64,000 nucleotides of DNA from CAYWLQ01 sp964458775 (GTDB lineage Bacteria; Myxococcota_A; Polyangia; JAAYKL01). The notes beneath the pieces are model-generated. The model did no database searches. It was not told where the DNA came from and saw nothing but the letters and a program-made list of their open reading frames with translations. The position numbers and the translations under genes are program-made. Position 1 is the first letter of the stretch, and each line of letters opens with the position of its first letter. The DNA lies in the NCBI GenBank assembly GCA_964458775.1, contig CAYWLQ010000004.1:16491-80490 (forward strand), read 5' to 3'. Shown here in pieces: positions 34,910 through 45,000 of the stretch.

Positions 34910-35611
34910 ATGCTTTCTTGTGTTGTTCTTTTTGACTTAGACGGAACACTAGTTGCCGGACCGCATGGAGAAGAAGGAGCGGGAGTTTATGCTATGAACG
35001 CGGCATCACTCGCAATTACCGGAAAGCCGGCTTCTTTTTTAGGTTCTGACTATGCCGGAAGAACTGATACTCAAATAGCTCGTATGCTCTTAATAGATGC
35101 AGGAGTTGAAGAACCGAACGGCAAGTTGATAGACGCTTTGATTGAATCCTATCTTTTGCATCTCGAATACCGAATACGTGATTTTCCTTCAAGATTATTG
35201 GGCAATCCGCGTGCAGCAATTGAAGATTTAAGAAAAAAGGGTGCAACGGTCGGCCTTGGAACCGGAAATGTTAGAAAAGGAGCTTATTTAAAGTTGGTCA
35301 GCGCCGGCATTGGTGATTTGTTTGACCTAAACGAGGGTGGGTTCGGCGAAGACGGACATACCAGAGCCGAACTGCTGAGAGCAGGCGCGCTAACGCTTAA
35401 TCCAAACAGTTCTTTTCCTATAATTGTAGTAGGTGATACGCCAAGAGATGTGGAAGGAGCTCATGAAATTGGTGCTTTTTGCATAGGCGTTCCTTTTAAG
35501 AAAAATGACCGAAAAGCACTTGAAGCTGCAGGAGCCGATGCAATAGTAGATTGTGTTGACGAAAACATAAGCTGCGTTGTCAAAAATCTGATAAATATTC
35601 CCAAAACCTAA
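34910..35611 (+). CDS. HAD-superfamily hydrolase (phosphoglycolate phosphatase-like)
   Basis: A cytoplasmic HAD hydrolase of 233 residues. Motif I is LFDLDGTL with the nucleophile Asp; motif II is GLGTGN; motif III/IV is IVVGDTPRDVEGA. A helical cap domain (about residues 20-90) fits the phosphoglycolate/beta-phosphoglucomutase subclass. The ATG at 34910 has GAGGGG seven bases before it; a UUG at 34895 lacks one. It is the last gene of the lipoprotein-PAP2-HAD group. The substrate cannot be told from sequence. The downstream 217 bases hold the sigma-factor regulatory region. Confidence 0.85.
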   Translation: MLSCVVLFDLDGTLVAGPHGEEGAGVYAMNAASLAITGKPASFLGSDYAGRTDTQIARMLLIDAGVEEPNGKLIDALIESYLLHLEYRIRDFPSRLLGNPRAAIEDLRKKGATVGLGTGNVRKGAYLKLVSAGIGDLFDLNEGGFGEDGHTRAELLRAGALTLNPNSSFPIIVVGDTPRDVEGAHEIGAFCIGVPFKKNDRKALEAAGADAIVDCVDENISCVVKNLINIPKT

Positions 35612-35630
35612 TTCATACTAACATGACAAC

Positions 35631-35695
35631 TGTCTCAACCCGGCATGATGAGACAATCTATAACAATTATGATACATAAATGTCTCAATGAGACA
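35631..35695. promoter_or_regulatory. Four-half-site TGTCTCA/TGAGACA operator array
   Basis: TGTCTCA occurs at 35631 and 35681, and its reverse complement TGAGACA at 35649 and 35689. They form two inverted pairs, one with an 11-base spacer and one with a one-base spacer. Like half-sites are 50 and 40 bases apart, near whole numbers of helical turns. The array lies 134 bases upstream of the sigma-factor start and probably binds a dimeric regulator cooperatively. The same 217-base gap has no other feature I can support. Confidence 0.6.
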
Positions 35696-35828
35696 GATGT
35701 TTATTTGCATTATTCTCTACTCTAAATACTACTTTACTAAAAACTACATTAATTCAGTAAATTAAGAAGCCGGCAAGCATATTGCTAATACAGAGCTTCG
35801 AGTAGTTATTTAACCGAGGAGATACACC

Positions 35829-37007
35829 ATGTCCAATCTGACAGTTCAAAATAGGCAATACGGGGCAAAAATATTGAGCAGAGATAAAGATTTAAACAAA
35901 AAGACAAAGGTTATGAACAATAGCAATTTATCTTCATATTTGATGAATTTTAAAGCGAAAAGAACCTTGAGTGCTCGTGAGGAATATGATGCAGCCAAAC
36001 ATCTGAATGAGTTGGAGCGAAAACTTTGGCTAACAATCCTTGATGACGAAAAACATTCGGTGTCTTTATTGAAAACTGTAATAAACGCAATTAGAGAGAG
36101 AAATTCTGAAAAGATCAATATGTTGCCGTTAGCAGAAATAGAGGATCTCACAAAACAGTTTACCCTAAGCAGAACAGTTGATATTGCAGAACAATTGATT
36201 TCAAAGCTTTACGAGATTGATGAGGACAAAGAACTACTTGAATATGCAACAGTAACAATTGCAAACAAAGACGTAACAGATTTGCATATGCATCTCAAAC
36301 AAGCCAAGCATCGCTTTATAGAAGACAACATGGGCCTTGTTGTAAATATTGCAAAAAGGTTCCACGTGGATCAAATGTCGCCGGCAGATCTCATTCAAGA
36401 AGGTAACATTGGCCTTATGAGAGCGGTAGACAAATTTGATTATAAGAAAGGCTTTAGGTTTAGCACCTATGCCGCTTGGTGGATTCGCAGTTACATCAGC
36501 AGAGCAATTGTATTGAAAGCAAATACCGTTCGCATTCCTGAATATATGCTTAGGGATAAGAACAGAATGAAAAGAACAGAGGAAGCAAGTAGGGTAAAGT
36601 TTGGAAGAACGCTAAACGATGATGAACTTGCAGCAGAGCTTGGAGTAAGCAACAAAAGACTTTCAAGGACCAAAAAACATGATGTTGCCTATGTTGAATC
36701 TCTGGATAGAGACATGCCGGGCGGTGACAATCAAAAATACGTAGATTTTCTTGCGGACGAAGAAACAAAGAACCCATTTGAAGCTGCCACTTTAAATAGT
36801 TGGATAAGAAATCTTCCTGAACGATTGTCCTTACTCAGCTCGGTTGAACGATTTGTTATCAGTCGACGTTTCGGACTAATTGACGGTAATGAAATGACTT
36901 TGCAGGAAATAGGTGAATGTTTAAGTCTATCAAGAGAACGAGTAAGACAAATTCAAGAAGAAGCGTTGGGAAAGCTTAGATCAGAACTGCAGATCAACGC
37001 TGCTTAG
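35829..37007 (+). CDS. Sigma-70 family (group 2-like) RNA polymerase sigma factor
   Basis: A 392-residue sigma factor with regions 1.2, 2, 3 and 4 and a non-conserved insert between 1.2 and 2.1. Region 2 is evident in MGLVVNIAKRFHVD, DLIQEGNIGLMRAVDKFDY and FSTYAAWWIRSYISRAI; region 4 in LTLQEIGE-like helices and LSRERVRQIQEEALGKLR. It is unlike RpoD, which is longer, and similar in size to SigB/SigC or RpoS-type factors of myxobacteria, controlling stress or development. The AT-rich leader carries an operator array, so the gene is probably regulated. GAGG precedes the ATG. It is monocistronic: the next gene is convergent. Confidence 0.88.
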   Translation: MSNLTVQNRQYGAKILSRDKDLNKKTKVMNNSNLSSYLMNFKAKRTLSAREEYDAAKHLNELERKLWLTILDDEKHSVSLLKTVINAIRERNSEKINMLPLAEIEDLTKQFTLSRTVDIAEQLISKLYEIDEDKELLEYATVTIANKDVTDLHMHLKQAKHRFIEDNMGLVVNIAKRFHVDQMSPADLIQEGNIGLMRAVDKFDYKKGFRFSTYAAWWIRSYISRAIVLKANTVRIPEYMLRDKNRMKRTEEASRVKFGRTLNDDELAAELGVSNKRLSRTKKHDVAYVESLDRDMPGGDNQKYVDFLADEETKNPFEAATLNSWIRNLPERLSLLSSVERFVISRRFGLIDGNEMTLQEIGECLSLSRERVRQIQEEALGKLRSELQINAA

Positions 37008-37108
37008 TATTAAACTAGTCTTAGGCAAATCCCAAAAATCACTACATAATAATAAACTTTTTTTTAACCAACCTTTTTAAGACGTTACCATTTTCGCTGA
37101 GTAAAAGC

Positions 37109-37792
37109 TCATTGACGAGAACCGAAGATAGCTGTTCCAACTCTAACAATTGTTGAACCCTCCTCAATTGCCTGCTCAAAACTGTCGCTCATACCCATAG
37201 ATAACATTGGAAGACGAGTAGCCCCACCATGACAGTCTCTGATTTGCCTGAGTTTTTTAAAATACTTTCTGGATTCTTCGGGTTCAATATCCCAAGGAGG
37301 TATTATCATCAAACCTTTTAGCTGAAGATGAGAAGCACCTTCTATTGCTTGAAGCACCGATTCTACCGACTCAGCAGCGACACCTGACTTTTGGGATTCA
37401 TTTCCGATATTGATTTGAACCAAGCATTCTATACAGTGTTGATTCTTTGCTGCTGAAATTTCCAATTCTTTTACCAGATCAATTGAATCAACAGTTTCTA
37501 AGACAGCATTTGCTCCGATTATATACTTAATTTTATTCTTTTGGAGATTACCGATGTAGTGCCATACAATATCTTTAAGATCAGCAAGATCTAGGCTTTT
37601 ATCCCTCAGATGTTGAGCATAGTTTTCTGCAAAATGACGCTGACCGGCAACATAGGCATCGCGTATAGCATTTGAAGAATGAAATTTAGATACCGCAACC
37701 AATGTAATTTCTTTGGGATCTCTATTTGCGCGCAGAGCCGCTGCCTCAATGCGTTTTCTAATATCTCCTAGATTTTTCGCAACAGTACTCAT
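37109..37792 (-). CDS. PLP homeostasis protein (YggS/PLPBP family)
   Basis: A 227-residue PLP-binding protein of the YggS/ProSC family. The fold is alanine-racemase-like; the PLP Lys is Lys36 in LVAVSKFH, and LKGLMIIPP and MLSMGMSDSFEQAIEEGSTIVRVG carry the phosphate-binding loop. It buffers pyridoxal phosphate and affects amino acid and keto-acid balance; it is not known to be a racemase. It starts in the stop codon of the Maf-type gene (TAATG overlap of one base) and so is coupled to it. The length is normal for the family. Confidence 0.92.
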   Translation of the reverse strand: MSTVAKNLGDIRKRIEAAALRANRDPKEITLVAVSKFHSSNAIRDAYVAGQRHFAENYAQHLRDKSLDLADLKDIVWHYIGNLQKNKIKYIIGANAVLETVDSIDLVKELEISAAKNQHCIECLVQINIGNESQKSGVAAESVESVLQAIEGASHLQLKGLMIIPPWDIEPEESRKYFKKLRQIRDCHGGATRLPMLSMGMSDSFEQAIEEGSTIVRVGTAIFGSRQ

Positions 37793-38406
37793 TACAATGG
37801 GAAATCCGGCAAAGCTCCTATTTCAATTAGATCTCTCACTACCAGAGAGACCGGTAAGCCGACAACATTGAAGTAATTTCCTTCTATTCTATCTACTAGA
37901 AAGGTTCCATAACCTTGTACGGCATAAGCACCGGCCTTATCCATACCTTCTTTGGTCATAGCATAGCGTTCTATTTGTGTTTCCGTAAGAGTGTGGAAAG
38001 TTACTTTTGTTTCACAATAACAAACCAAGGGCGGTCTTCCGGTTTTTGTAATAGCATATCCGGTAATTACTAAATGAGTTTTTCCGGCAAGCTGTCGAAT
38101 CATGTTTTTTGCTTCAGAAAAATCTTTTGGTTTTAAAAGAACTTGGTCATCTAAAACGACAATAGTATCTGCACTTAAAATCCAAGGTGATTCGTTGTCC
38201 GCTTCCAGGCGAATTCTAACCTCTTCACCTTTCTCCTGAGCAGCGCGTTTTGCAAAATCTAAAGGGGACTCGTTAGCTTTTCTGACTTCATCTATATATG
38301 AAGGAACTTGAATGAACGGTATGTTCAAATCCTTGAGAAGCGTGTTCCTTCTTGGAGATGATGAAGCCAATACAATAGGTTCTATTAAAGATTTGTTTTT
38401 CATCAT
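37792..38406 (-). CDS. Maf-like nucleoside triphosphate pyrophosphatase
   Basis: A 204-residue Maf/YhdE-type NTP pyrophosphatase that hydrolyses non-canonical or UTP/dTTP nucleotides. The motifs LASSSPRR (near residue 15) and LSADTIVVLDDQVLLKPKD are standard, with the ADT motif and later YFNVVGLPV. I use the ATG at 38406, which clears the end of the upstream gene by 13 bases; a GTG at 38457 would overlap it by 38. It overlaps the YggS-like gene by one base. A role in septum-related control is reported for some Maf proteins but should not be assumed. Confidence 0.92.
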   Translation of the reverse strand: MMKNKSLIEPIVLASSSPRRNTLLKDLNIPFIQVPSYIDEVRKANESPLDFAKRAAQEKGEEVRIRLEADNESPWILSADTIVVLDDQVLLKPKDFSEAKNMIRQLAGKTHLVITGYAITKTGRPPLVCYCETKVTFHTLTETQIERYAMTKEGMDKAGAYAVQGYGTFLVDRIEGNYFNVVGLPVSLVVRDLIEIGALPDFPL

Positions 38407-38419
38407 GATAATATTTCTT

Positions 38420-40147
38420 CTATTGAGAATCGGATATAGTTTTAACTGCTCTGTCACTTGAAACTATATATGCAATTCCTACAAAAAAAAGAACTCCCAA
38501 GATCAAAGCAAGAAGAATGGCTGCCCACATATGTTTATTTTCTTTGTGAGCAGGAGGTTGTGAATTTGGCAACAGACCGCTTATAGCGATCATTTGTGAC
38601 TCAACTAACAATTTACTGGAGAGATCATTTTCAATTCCTGAAGATATGTCACGAGAAGAAACGGGTTTTCTTCTTTTACTAGAATGAAACAATAATTCAG
38701 GTTCTACTACTTCAGTTGTACTGGATCTTGTTTCACTATTAATGTCCTTGTCTTCTGTCGAAGCTACACTGCTTGAATTATTTGGTTTTTCAAGCTGAAG
38801 ACGTAAAGGTCGACATTTAGCAGGTACTATACGTTCAGGAGCAACATCCTGAAGATGATAAGCTCCCTTAGCCGGCTTGCTTATACTTGATGGAGATTTT
38901 ACTTCCACTATTGGAGACTGTGAAGCAGGCATTGAGCTTCTTATTGTTTTGGGAGCAAACGGATTATCTATAAGCGCTTTCAAAAGATGCACAACACTTG
39001 TTATTGAAGCATTTTCAGAGGCAGTACGATTTACATTTGTCGGGTTTTCAACAAAGCGAACCGCTCCGCATCTAAATAGAGTATGAATGATACGTTCAAT
39101 TTCAAAAAGATCATTCTTGGCACCAAAGAACTGTCGAAATCGATTTAAATCTGCACCTTTAGCAATCTCTGCCGCTATATCTATTGCATATGATGATACA
39201 GTTTCAGATGCAGTGCGCAAAAAGTTCGGCCTTACGGATATGTGAGATTCCAACTGCTTAAAATCTTTAGTGCTTCGTCCGAAAAGGCGTGAAAAATTTT
39301 TGGTAATACGGTTAATGATTTCTTCGGTATCAAATGATTTCCGATTTACGAACTCTTTTTTCTTTTCTGCAAAAGTCCATTTGCCGGAGTCACACAACAT
39401 TAACTGCATTATTGCATCTATGTCCTCATCCGCTTCACCGTCTATACCTTTCCGATATGCCGAAGTTATTTTTCCGTCTGACAAATCAACAGTGAACATG
39501 TTCCACGTATCGTTAACAGACAGAGAACCGCTAAGTTTTGCTGATGACAACACACGTAACAAAACGGCAGGCCCGGTCATTTCAACTCGATCACTAAGCG
39601 GACGCCTTGCCAATATACGTTCCTCAAGAACTCGAACAGGAGCCAGAAGCTCCTCAAGCTGATTTAGAACGTCATCAAGTAATACTCTTCCTTCATCTTC
39701 AGATGTTTCTTCCCACCAACGAAGTAAAATCACCGAACTCCATCTCAAAAGAGGATGTCGTCTCAAGTTCTGTATAAAGGCAAACCCCTCTTCACCAGGA
39801 CGAACGAAATCAGAAATAACAGCATCAGGCAAAAATTTTGCTGCTTGAGTATATCCGCTGACCGAATGATCGCCCACAGCAACTTTTGCACCAAGCGCTC
39901 TAAGATCAACCGCTAAGGCATCCACTTTTATAGGATCGCTGTCAATAACCAAAAGACGCAATCCATTGACTCGAAATTTTGCAGGAGATGTAGGAGGAAG
40001 CGAAGGTCGAATTTTAATTAAACGCTCTTGTTCCTTTTTTGGTTTTTCCGGAATTTCAATTACGCCGGACAAATCCTCCCAAGAGTCTTCGCCTAAGGAT
40101 TTTTTTGGTTTGTAAGGAGAATAACTGATTTTATTCCGGTCATTCAT
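38420..40147 (-). CDS. Receiver/PATAN (DUF4388) protein with C-terminal membrane anchor
   Basis: A 575-residue protein. After a Pro/Lys-rich N-terminus, residues about 60-185 are a response-regulator receiver with the acceptor Asp in LPDAVISDFVRPGEEG. Residues about 190-390 resemble the PATAN/DUF4388 domain (VLLRVLSSAKLSGSLSVND) common in myxobacterial regulators. A Ser/Thr-rich disordered region follows, and one hydrophobic helix at the C-terminus (WAAILLALILGVLFFVGIAY) anchors it in the membrane. It has no output DNA-binding domain. The start chosen is the ATG at 40147; a UUG at 40192 is possible. It lies 13 bases before the Maf-type gene and is divergent from a sigma-54 regulator. Confidence 0.82.
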   Translation of the reverse strand: MNDRNKISYSPYKPKKSLGEDSWEDLSGVIEIPEKPKKEQERLIKIRPSLPPTSPAKFRVNGLRLLVIDSDPIKVDALAVDLRALGAKVAVGDHSVSGYTQAAKFLPDAVISDFVRPGEEGFAFIQNLRRHPLLRWSSVILLRWWEETSEDEGRVLLDDVLNQLEELLAPVRVLEERILARRPLSDRVEMTGPAVLLRVLSSAKLSGSLSVNDTWNMFTVDLSDGKITSAYRKGIDGEADEDIDAIMQLMLCDSGKWTFAEKKKEFVNRKSFDTEEIINRITKNFSRLFGRSTKDFKQLESHISVRPNFLRTASETVSSYAIDIAAEIAKGADLNRFRQFFGAKNDLFEIERIIHTLFRCGAVRFVENPTNVNRTASENASITSVVHLLKALIDNPFAPKTIRSSMPASQSPIVEVKSPSSISKPAKGAYHLQDVAPERIVPAKCRPLRLQLEKPNNSSSVASTEDKDINSETRSSTTEVVEPELLFHSSKRRKPVSSRDISSGIENDLSSKLLVESQMIAISGLLPNSQPPAHKENKHMWAAILLALILGVLFFVGIAYIVSSDRAVKTISDSQ

Positions 40148-40347
40148 AATCGTTTTACCAAAATAGCATAGTTTTCTAGTTATTTCGAGCAAAATGGCCT
40201 GTCATTAATGAACGGCCGTTATTATTTACATCCAAAAATATTGACGTTTTTTGTTTGATGTCAAAACATAAACTGGCAGTTTTCCATCGAGTCGCATTTT
40301 TAGCGTTATAAATTCTATGGTAATAATTGCTGTTGTGAGGTGATACC

Positions 40348-41799
40348 ATGGAAGACAATGTAAGTACTGAGAAAATTGATAGCCGACATGGTCAAGTTTC
40401 TGAACAAACATGGTCTTACCTTGTCGAACACGGTATGGTTGAGGCGTTATTTGACCTTCTAGATGACGGAATTATTGTTCATGATGAACATAGAAATATT
40501 CTTTTAATAAATACAGCAGCCGAAGCGTTAACCGGTTTATCAAGAAAAGAAATATTAGGGCATGATTGTCACAGCTTGTTTCCCAAAACCGGCTTATGCG
40601 GTGCAGCCTGCGCCTTTAAAAATGAGAAAGAAATAAAAAACGAAGAACGCGAACATGAAGTGTATTTTCATCGTTCTGACGGAGAAACAAGATATGTTCG
40701 TATCAAATCTGTACCGATTTTCTTGGACAACAAGCACAGAGGTGTACTTGCAGTGGTAAGGGACATTTCAGAGGTAGAAGACCTGAAATTTCGAAGAACC
40801 CATCATACAAAGTTTCATGGAATGATAGGAACATCTCACAGTATGTTGCAAGTGTTTGAAACAATTAGATCTGTAGGACCTTCTGATTATCCGGTTCTAA
40901 TCATGGGAGAAAGCGGAACCGGCAAAGAGCTGGCCGCTGCAGCCATTCATCAAGAAAGCAGAAGAAAAGCCGGACCTTTTGTACCGGTTAATTGCGGTGC
41001 TTTACCGGAGAATATTCTTGAAAGCGAGTTATTTGGGCATGTTAGGGGTGCGTTTACCGGCGCAATTAGAGATAAAAAAGGTAGATTTGAACTTGCTGAC
41101 GGAGGAACAATTTTTTTGGACGAAGTGGGAGAATTGCCGCTTCATATGCAAACCAAACTTTTGCGCGTACTTCAGGAAAGCAGTTTTGAGCGCGTTGGAG
41201 GAGAAAGATCTGTTAAAGTTGATATTAGGGTGGTTGCCGCTACCAATCGAGATCTTCGAGAAATGGTTGCAAGAGGTGCGTTTAGAGAAGATTTGTTTTA
41301 TAGGCTATGCGTGGTCCCTGTTGAGTTACCCCCTCTAAGACAACGTATTGAGGACATTCCACATATTATTGCGGATATTTTGGATAATGTTAACACGGAA
41401 ACGGGCAAGCAAATAGGTTCGGTTTCAGACGGTGCTATAAAGTTGTTGCTTGCACATTCATGGAGAGGAAATGTTCGAGAGCTTATAAACGCTCTACAAT
41501 ATGCTTCTGTAATATGCAAAGGAACAGTTATATTAGAAGAAAATCTACCATATGAAATACGCTTTCCTAATTCTGATTCTTACCTTCCGCCGTCCGGTTT
41601 GAATGACAGAAACGTATTTAAATCAAGTACTGCAGCAAATACTTCTGTCTTTGATGGAAGAAAGCGTTTAACAGTCCAAAATGTTCAAGATGCATTGACA
41701 CAAACCGGCGGAAATCGGCTTAGAGCAGCAAAACTACTAGGAATAGGTCGCGCAACCCTTTATAGATTTCTTTCGGAACACAAAGCCCACATATTATAA
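40348..41799 (+). CDS. Sigma-54-dependent transcriptional regulator with PAS sensor
   Basis: A 483-residue enhancer-binding protein. The PAS domain (about 30-140) has three cysteines, Cys74, Cys84 and Cys88, in HDCHSLFPKTGLCGAACAF, a pattern I associate with redox- or metal-sensing PAS domains of NtrC-type regulators. The AAA+ domain has Walker A GESGTGKE (187-194) and an intact GAFTGA loop (234-239). The C-terminal Fis-type helix-turn-helix spans about 445-480 (GGNRLRAAKLLGIGRATLYR). GAGG precedes the ATG. It can activate sigma-54 promoters; a downstream extended -10 promoter precedes the first fibro-slime gene, so its own target is not obvious. Confidence 0.92.
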   Translation: MEDNVSTEKIDSRHGQVSEQTWSYLVEHGMVEALFDLLDDGIIVHDEHRNILLINTAAEALTGLSRKEILGHDCHSLFPKTGLCGAACAFKNEKEIKNEEREHEVYFHRSDGETRYVRIKSVPIFLDNKHRGVLAVVRDISEVEDLKFRRTHHTKFHGMIGTSHSMLQVFETIRSVGPSDYPVLIMGESGTGKELAAAAIHQESRRKAGPFVPVNCGALPENILESELFGHVRGAFTGAIRDKKGRFELADGGTIFLDEVGELPLHMQTKLLRVLQESSFERVGGERSVKVDIRVVAATNRDLREMVARGAFREDLFYRLCVVPVELPPLRQRIEDIPHIIADILDNVNTETGKQIGSVSDGAIKLLLAHSWRGNVRELINALQYASVICKGTVILEENLPYEIRFPNSDSYLPPSGLNDRNVFKSSTAANTSVFDGRKRLTVQNVQDALTQTGGNRLRAAKLLGIGRATLYRFLSEHKAHIL

Positions 41800-41848
41800 T
41801 AATTGCCAATTATACCGTATTATCATTAATTAATAACGCATGCCTCGA

Positions 41849-41878
41849 TTAGCACTCATGATGGGTGATTGGTATAAT
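41849..41878 (+). promoter_or_regulatory. Extended -10 promoter upstream of the first fibro-slime lipoprotein
   Basis: TATAAT (41873-41878) is preceded by TGG (extended -10 TGn) and, after 18 bases, by TTAGCA as a partial -35. It is 141 bases before the ATG of the first lipoprotein gene. The rest of the gap has an AT-rich leader with a possible weak hairpin. Confidence 0.5.
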
Positions 41879-42018
41879 ACAAATATTTTTATTTAATTTT
41901 TATGGGAAAGTTTTACCCTTTCAGAACACATAATAAACTAGTGATGTTTATAATTGAGAAATGAACTTTATAAATCAATTAAGACCGACTTTATATTTTT
42001 TACGAAAGGTCATCTACA

Positions 42019-45000
42019 ATGAATATTAAAGAAGCAAAAATTAGACTAAACAAAAATGAACTATTTCTACGATTTTTATGTGCAGTTTTTTTGTTAGGAC
42101 TTGCAGCGACAATGTCGTGTGAAGGAGACGGACCTAAAATCGGAAAAGACGGTTCAGATGCTGATGCAGATAGTGATTCGGACATTGATGCAGATGCAGA
42201 TTCGGATATTGATGTAGATACGAATAACATTCCAGGCGATACCGACAATAACGGTTCTGATACTGCTATTTGTGTGGGATTGGAGGCAATAGGTGATCCA
42301 AGATGTAGAATGGAACCTTCCGGCCCGGCCTGCGGAGATGCGGAGATTAATCAAGAAAGTGAGGAATGTGACGACGGAAACACACTTCCAGGTGACGGTT
42401 GCAACGGAATTTGCAGAGTCGAACCAAACTGGGTTTGTCCTAAACCCGGTGAAAAATGTACCCTGCTTATTATTTGCGGTAACGGAAAAATAGAACCGGG
42501 TGAGGTATGTGATGACGGAAATAATATTGATGATGACGGTTGCAACAATAAGTGTGAGCAGAGCCCCAATTATATTTGCCCAAGGCCTAATGAGGCTTGT
42601 CAAAGAGTGGTGGTGTGCAACGACGGACGAATTGGGGGTGATGAAACCTGTGAAGACGGTAACACAATTTCCGGAGACGGTTGTGATGAGAATTGCCACA
42701 GAGAAGACGGTTGGATATGTTTAATTCCGGGGCAAAAATGTGTTCCCAGAAATGTTTGCGGTGACAGCATTCTAAGCGCCGCTGACGGAGAAAAATGTGA
42801 TGACGGCAATACAAGAGACGGTGATGGGTGTGCCGGAGATTGCAAGAGTATCGAATCAGGTTATGTTTGTCCTGAAGCCGGAAAACAATGTGTTAACACA
42901 ACAGTATGCGGTGACGGCAGAGTTTCAGGATCGGAAACCTGCGATGATGCTAATGATGATCCGGCCGACGGATGTGATAACTGTGCATTACAGCCCGGCT
43001 ATGAATGCCCTTTCCCCGGCGCCAAATGTCTTGCCAAATGCGGAGACGGAATAATATTGCTCAATGAAGAGTGTGACGACGGAAATACTCAGGACGGCGA
43101 CGGATGTACAAGTACCTGCGAATGGGAAGACGGCTTTATCTGTACCGGCACACCTCCTAACTATGTGTGCCGAGAAACAGTTTGCGGAGACTCCAAAGTG
43201 GAAGGTACGGAGGCATGTGACGACGGAAATAACAACATGGGAGACGGATGTACTCCATTCTGCGATAAAGAACCTATCTGTAATGGAGGTGCTTGCACTT
43301 CAACTTGCGGTGACAGTCTTTTGCTTACCAGCATGGGGGAAGAATGTGATGACGGTAATGCTCGTGACGGAGACGGTTGCTCTTCCAGTTGCAAAATAGA
43401 ACCCGGATTTCAATGTGTACAACCGCCTATTGGCGATAAAATGACTATTCCGTTAGTAGTTAGAGACTTTCCGGGCACTCACGCAGACTTTGAGAACGGG
43501 GTTACAGGCTCTGTTGATGCAACATTAGGTTTAGTAAAGGATACATTGGATGCTGACGGTAAACCGGTATTTGCCGGCGCAAACTCTACAGGACATATTG
43601 CAAGTGCAGCTTCTTTTGCTGAATGGTTTAGGGATGCTTCATCCAATACAACCGTTGTAACTTCACTGACGCTCTATGATAACGGCAACGGTGGTTATGT
43701 TAACCGATGGGGACCTGACGGTGAGCCTTTTGCTTATTACACTGATGCAGTATGGTGCGGAAACGGAGGAGCCGGTTGTACTGAATGTACGGAAGATCAA
43801 TATGATGTTTGCTTAGACCCATGCACATATTGGGGTAACGGCAATACTTCGGCTTGTGGAGTTCAGGCAGTTTACATGGAGGGAAATCCTGTTTTCTTTC
43901 CCGCTGACGGTATAGCCGGTGCAACTCCTTTGTCTATAGCTCAAATACCGCCGCCTTATGCTGACAGTTGGCCTGCTGAGTTTCCGGATCTTGATGTGGC
44001 GGACCAGCCTAAGCATAATTTCGCCTTTACCAGTGAAGTCAGATATTGGTTTCAGTATAATTCTGCACAAACCTACACACTTGACTTCTTGGGGGATGAT
44101 GATGTTTGGGTTTTCCTAAACAATAAGTTGGCTGTTGATCTAGGAGGTATTCATACTCCTGTAGCCGGTAACCTAACAATTGCCGGTTTGGCAGACGGTA
44201 CAGCCTACGGAATGGAAGACGGCAAGGTTTACGAAATAGTGGTTTTCCAAGCTGAGCGTCAAACCACTTGCTCCTCCTATCAGCTAACTCTTAGCGGTTT
44301 TAATGCTGCAGAAACAAAATGCGGACCTATTTGCGGTGATGCCGTAATGTCTCCGGGAGAACAATGTGATAACGGAGATGCTGAAAACACCGGAGGTTAC
44401 GGCAAGTGTCAACCTGATTGTACGAGAGGACCTTATTGCGGTGACGGCAAAGTTCAAAATGATATTGATTCGGTAACCGGTGAACCGTACGAGCAATGTG
44501 ACGACGGTGTGAACGTAAGCCCTTATAGCATAGATATGACCTCAGGCTGCTCTCCCGGATGCATCCAGCCTCCATATTGCGGTGACGGTATTGTTCAGGG
44601 AGCGTTTGGAGAGACCTGTGATGACGGAGTAAATGACGGTTCTTATGGCGGATGTTCAAGCACTTGCGGATATGCCGCATGGTGCGGAGACGGAATTAAA
44701 CAAGAGGCCTTTGGAGAAGAATGCGACGACGGTTTGAATGACGGAACCTATAATACATGTTCTCCGGGATGCAAAGCTCCTCCTCGTTGCGGTGACGGCA
44801 TACTTCAAATAGAATGGGGTGAGCAATGTGAAATAGGAGAAGCAAACTGCAGCGACAAATGCAATTGGCTGGGAGTTTGCGGCGACGGTTCTGTTGATGA
44901 CGGAGAAGAATGTGATGATGGAGTCAACGACGGCGGTTACGGAGAATGTGCTCCGGAATGCAAACTAGGTCCATATTGCGGTGACGGAGCAGTTGAAACA

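Noticed and set aside
35612..35828. LexA/SOS box
   Set aside because: TGTCTCA/TGAGACA does not match SOS boxes I know for related groups, and no SOS gene is adjacent.
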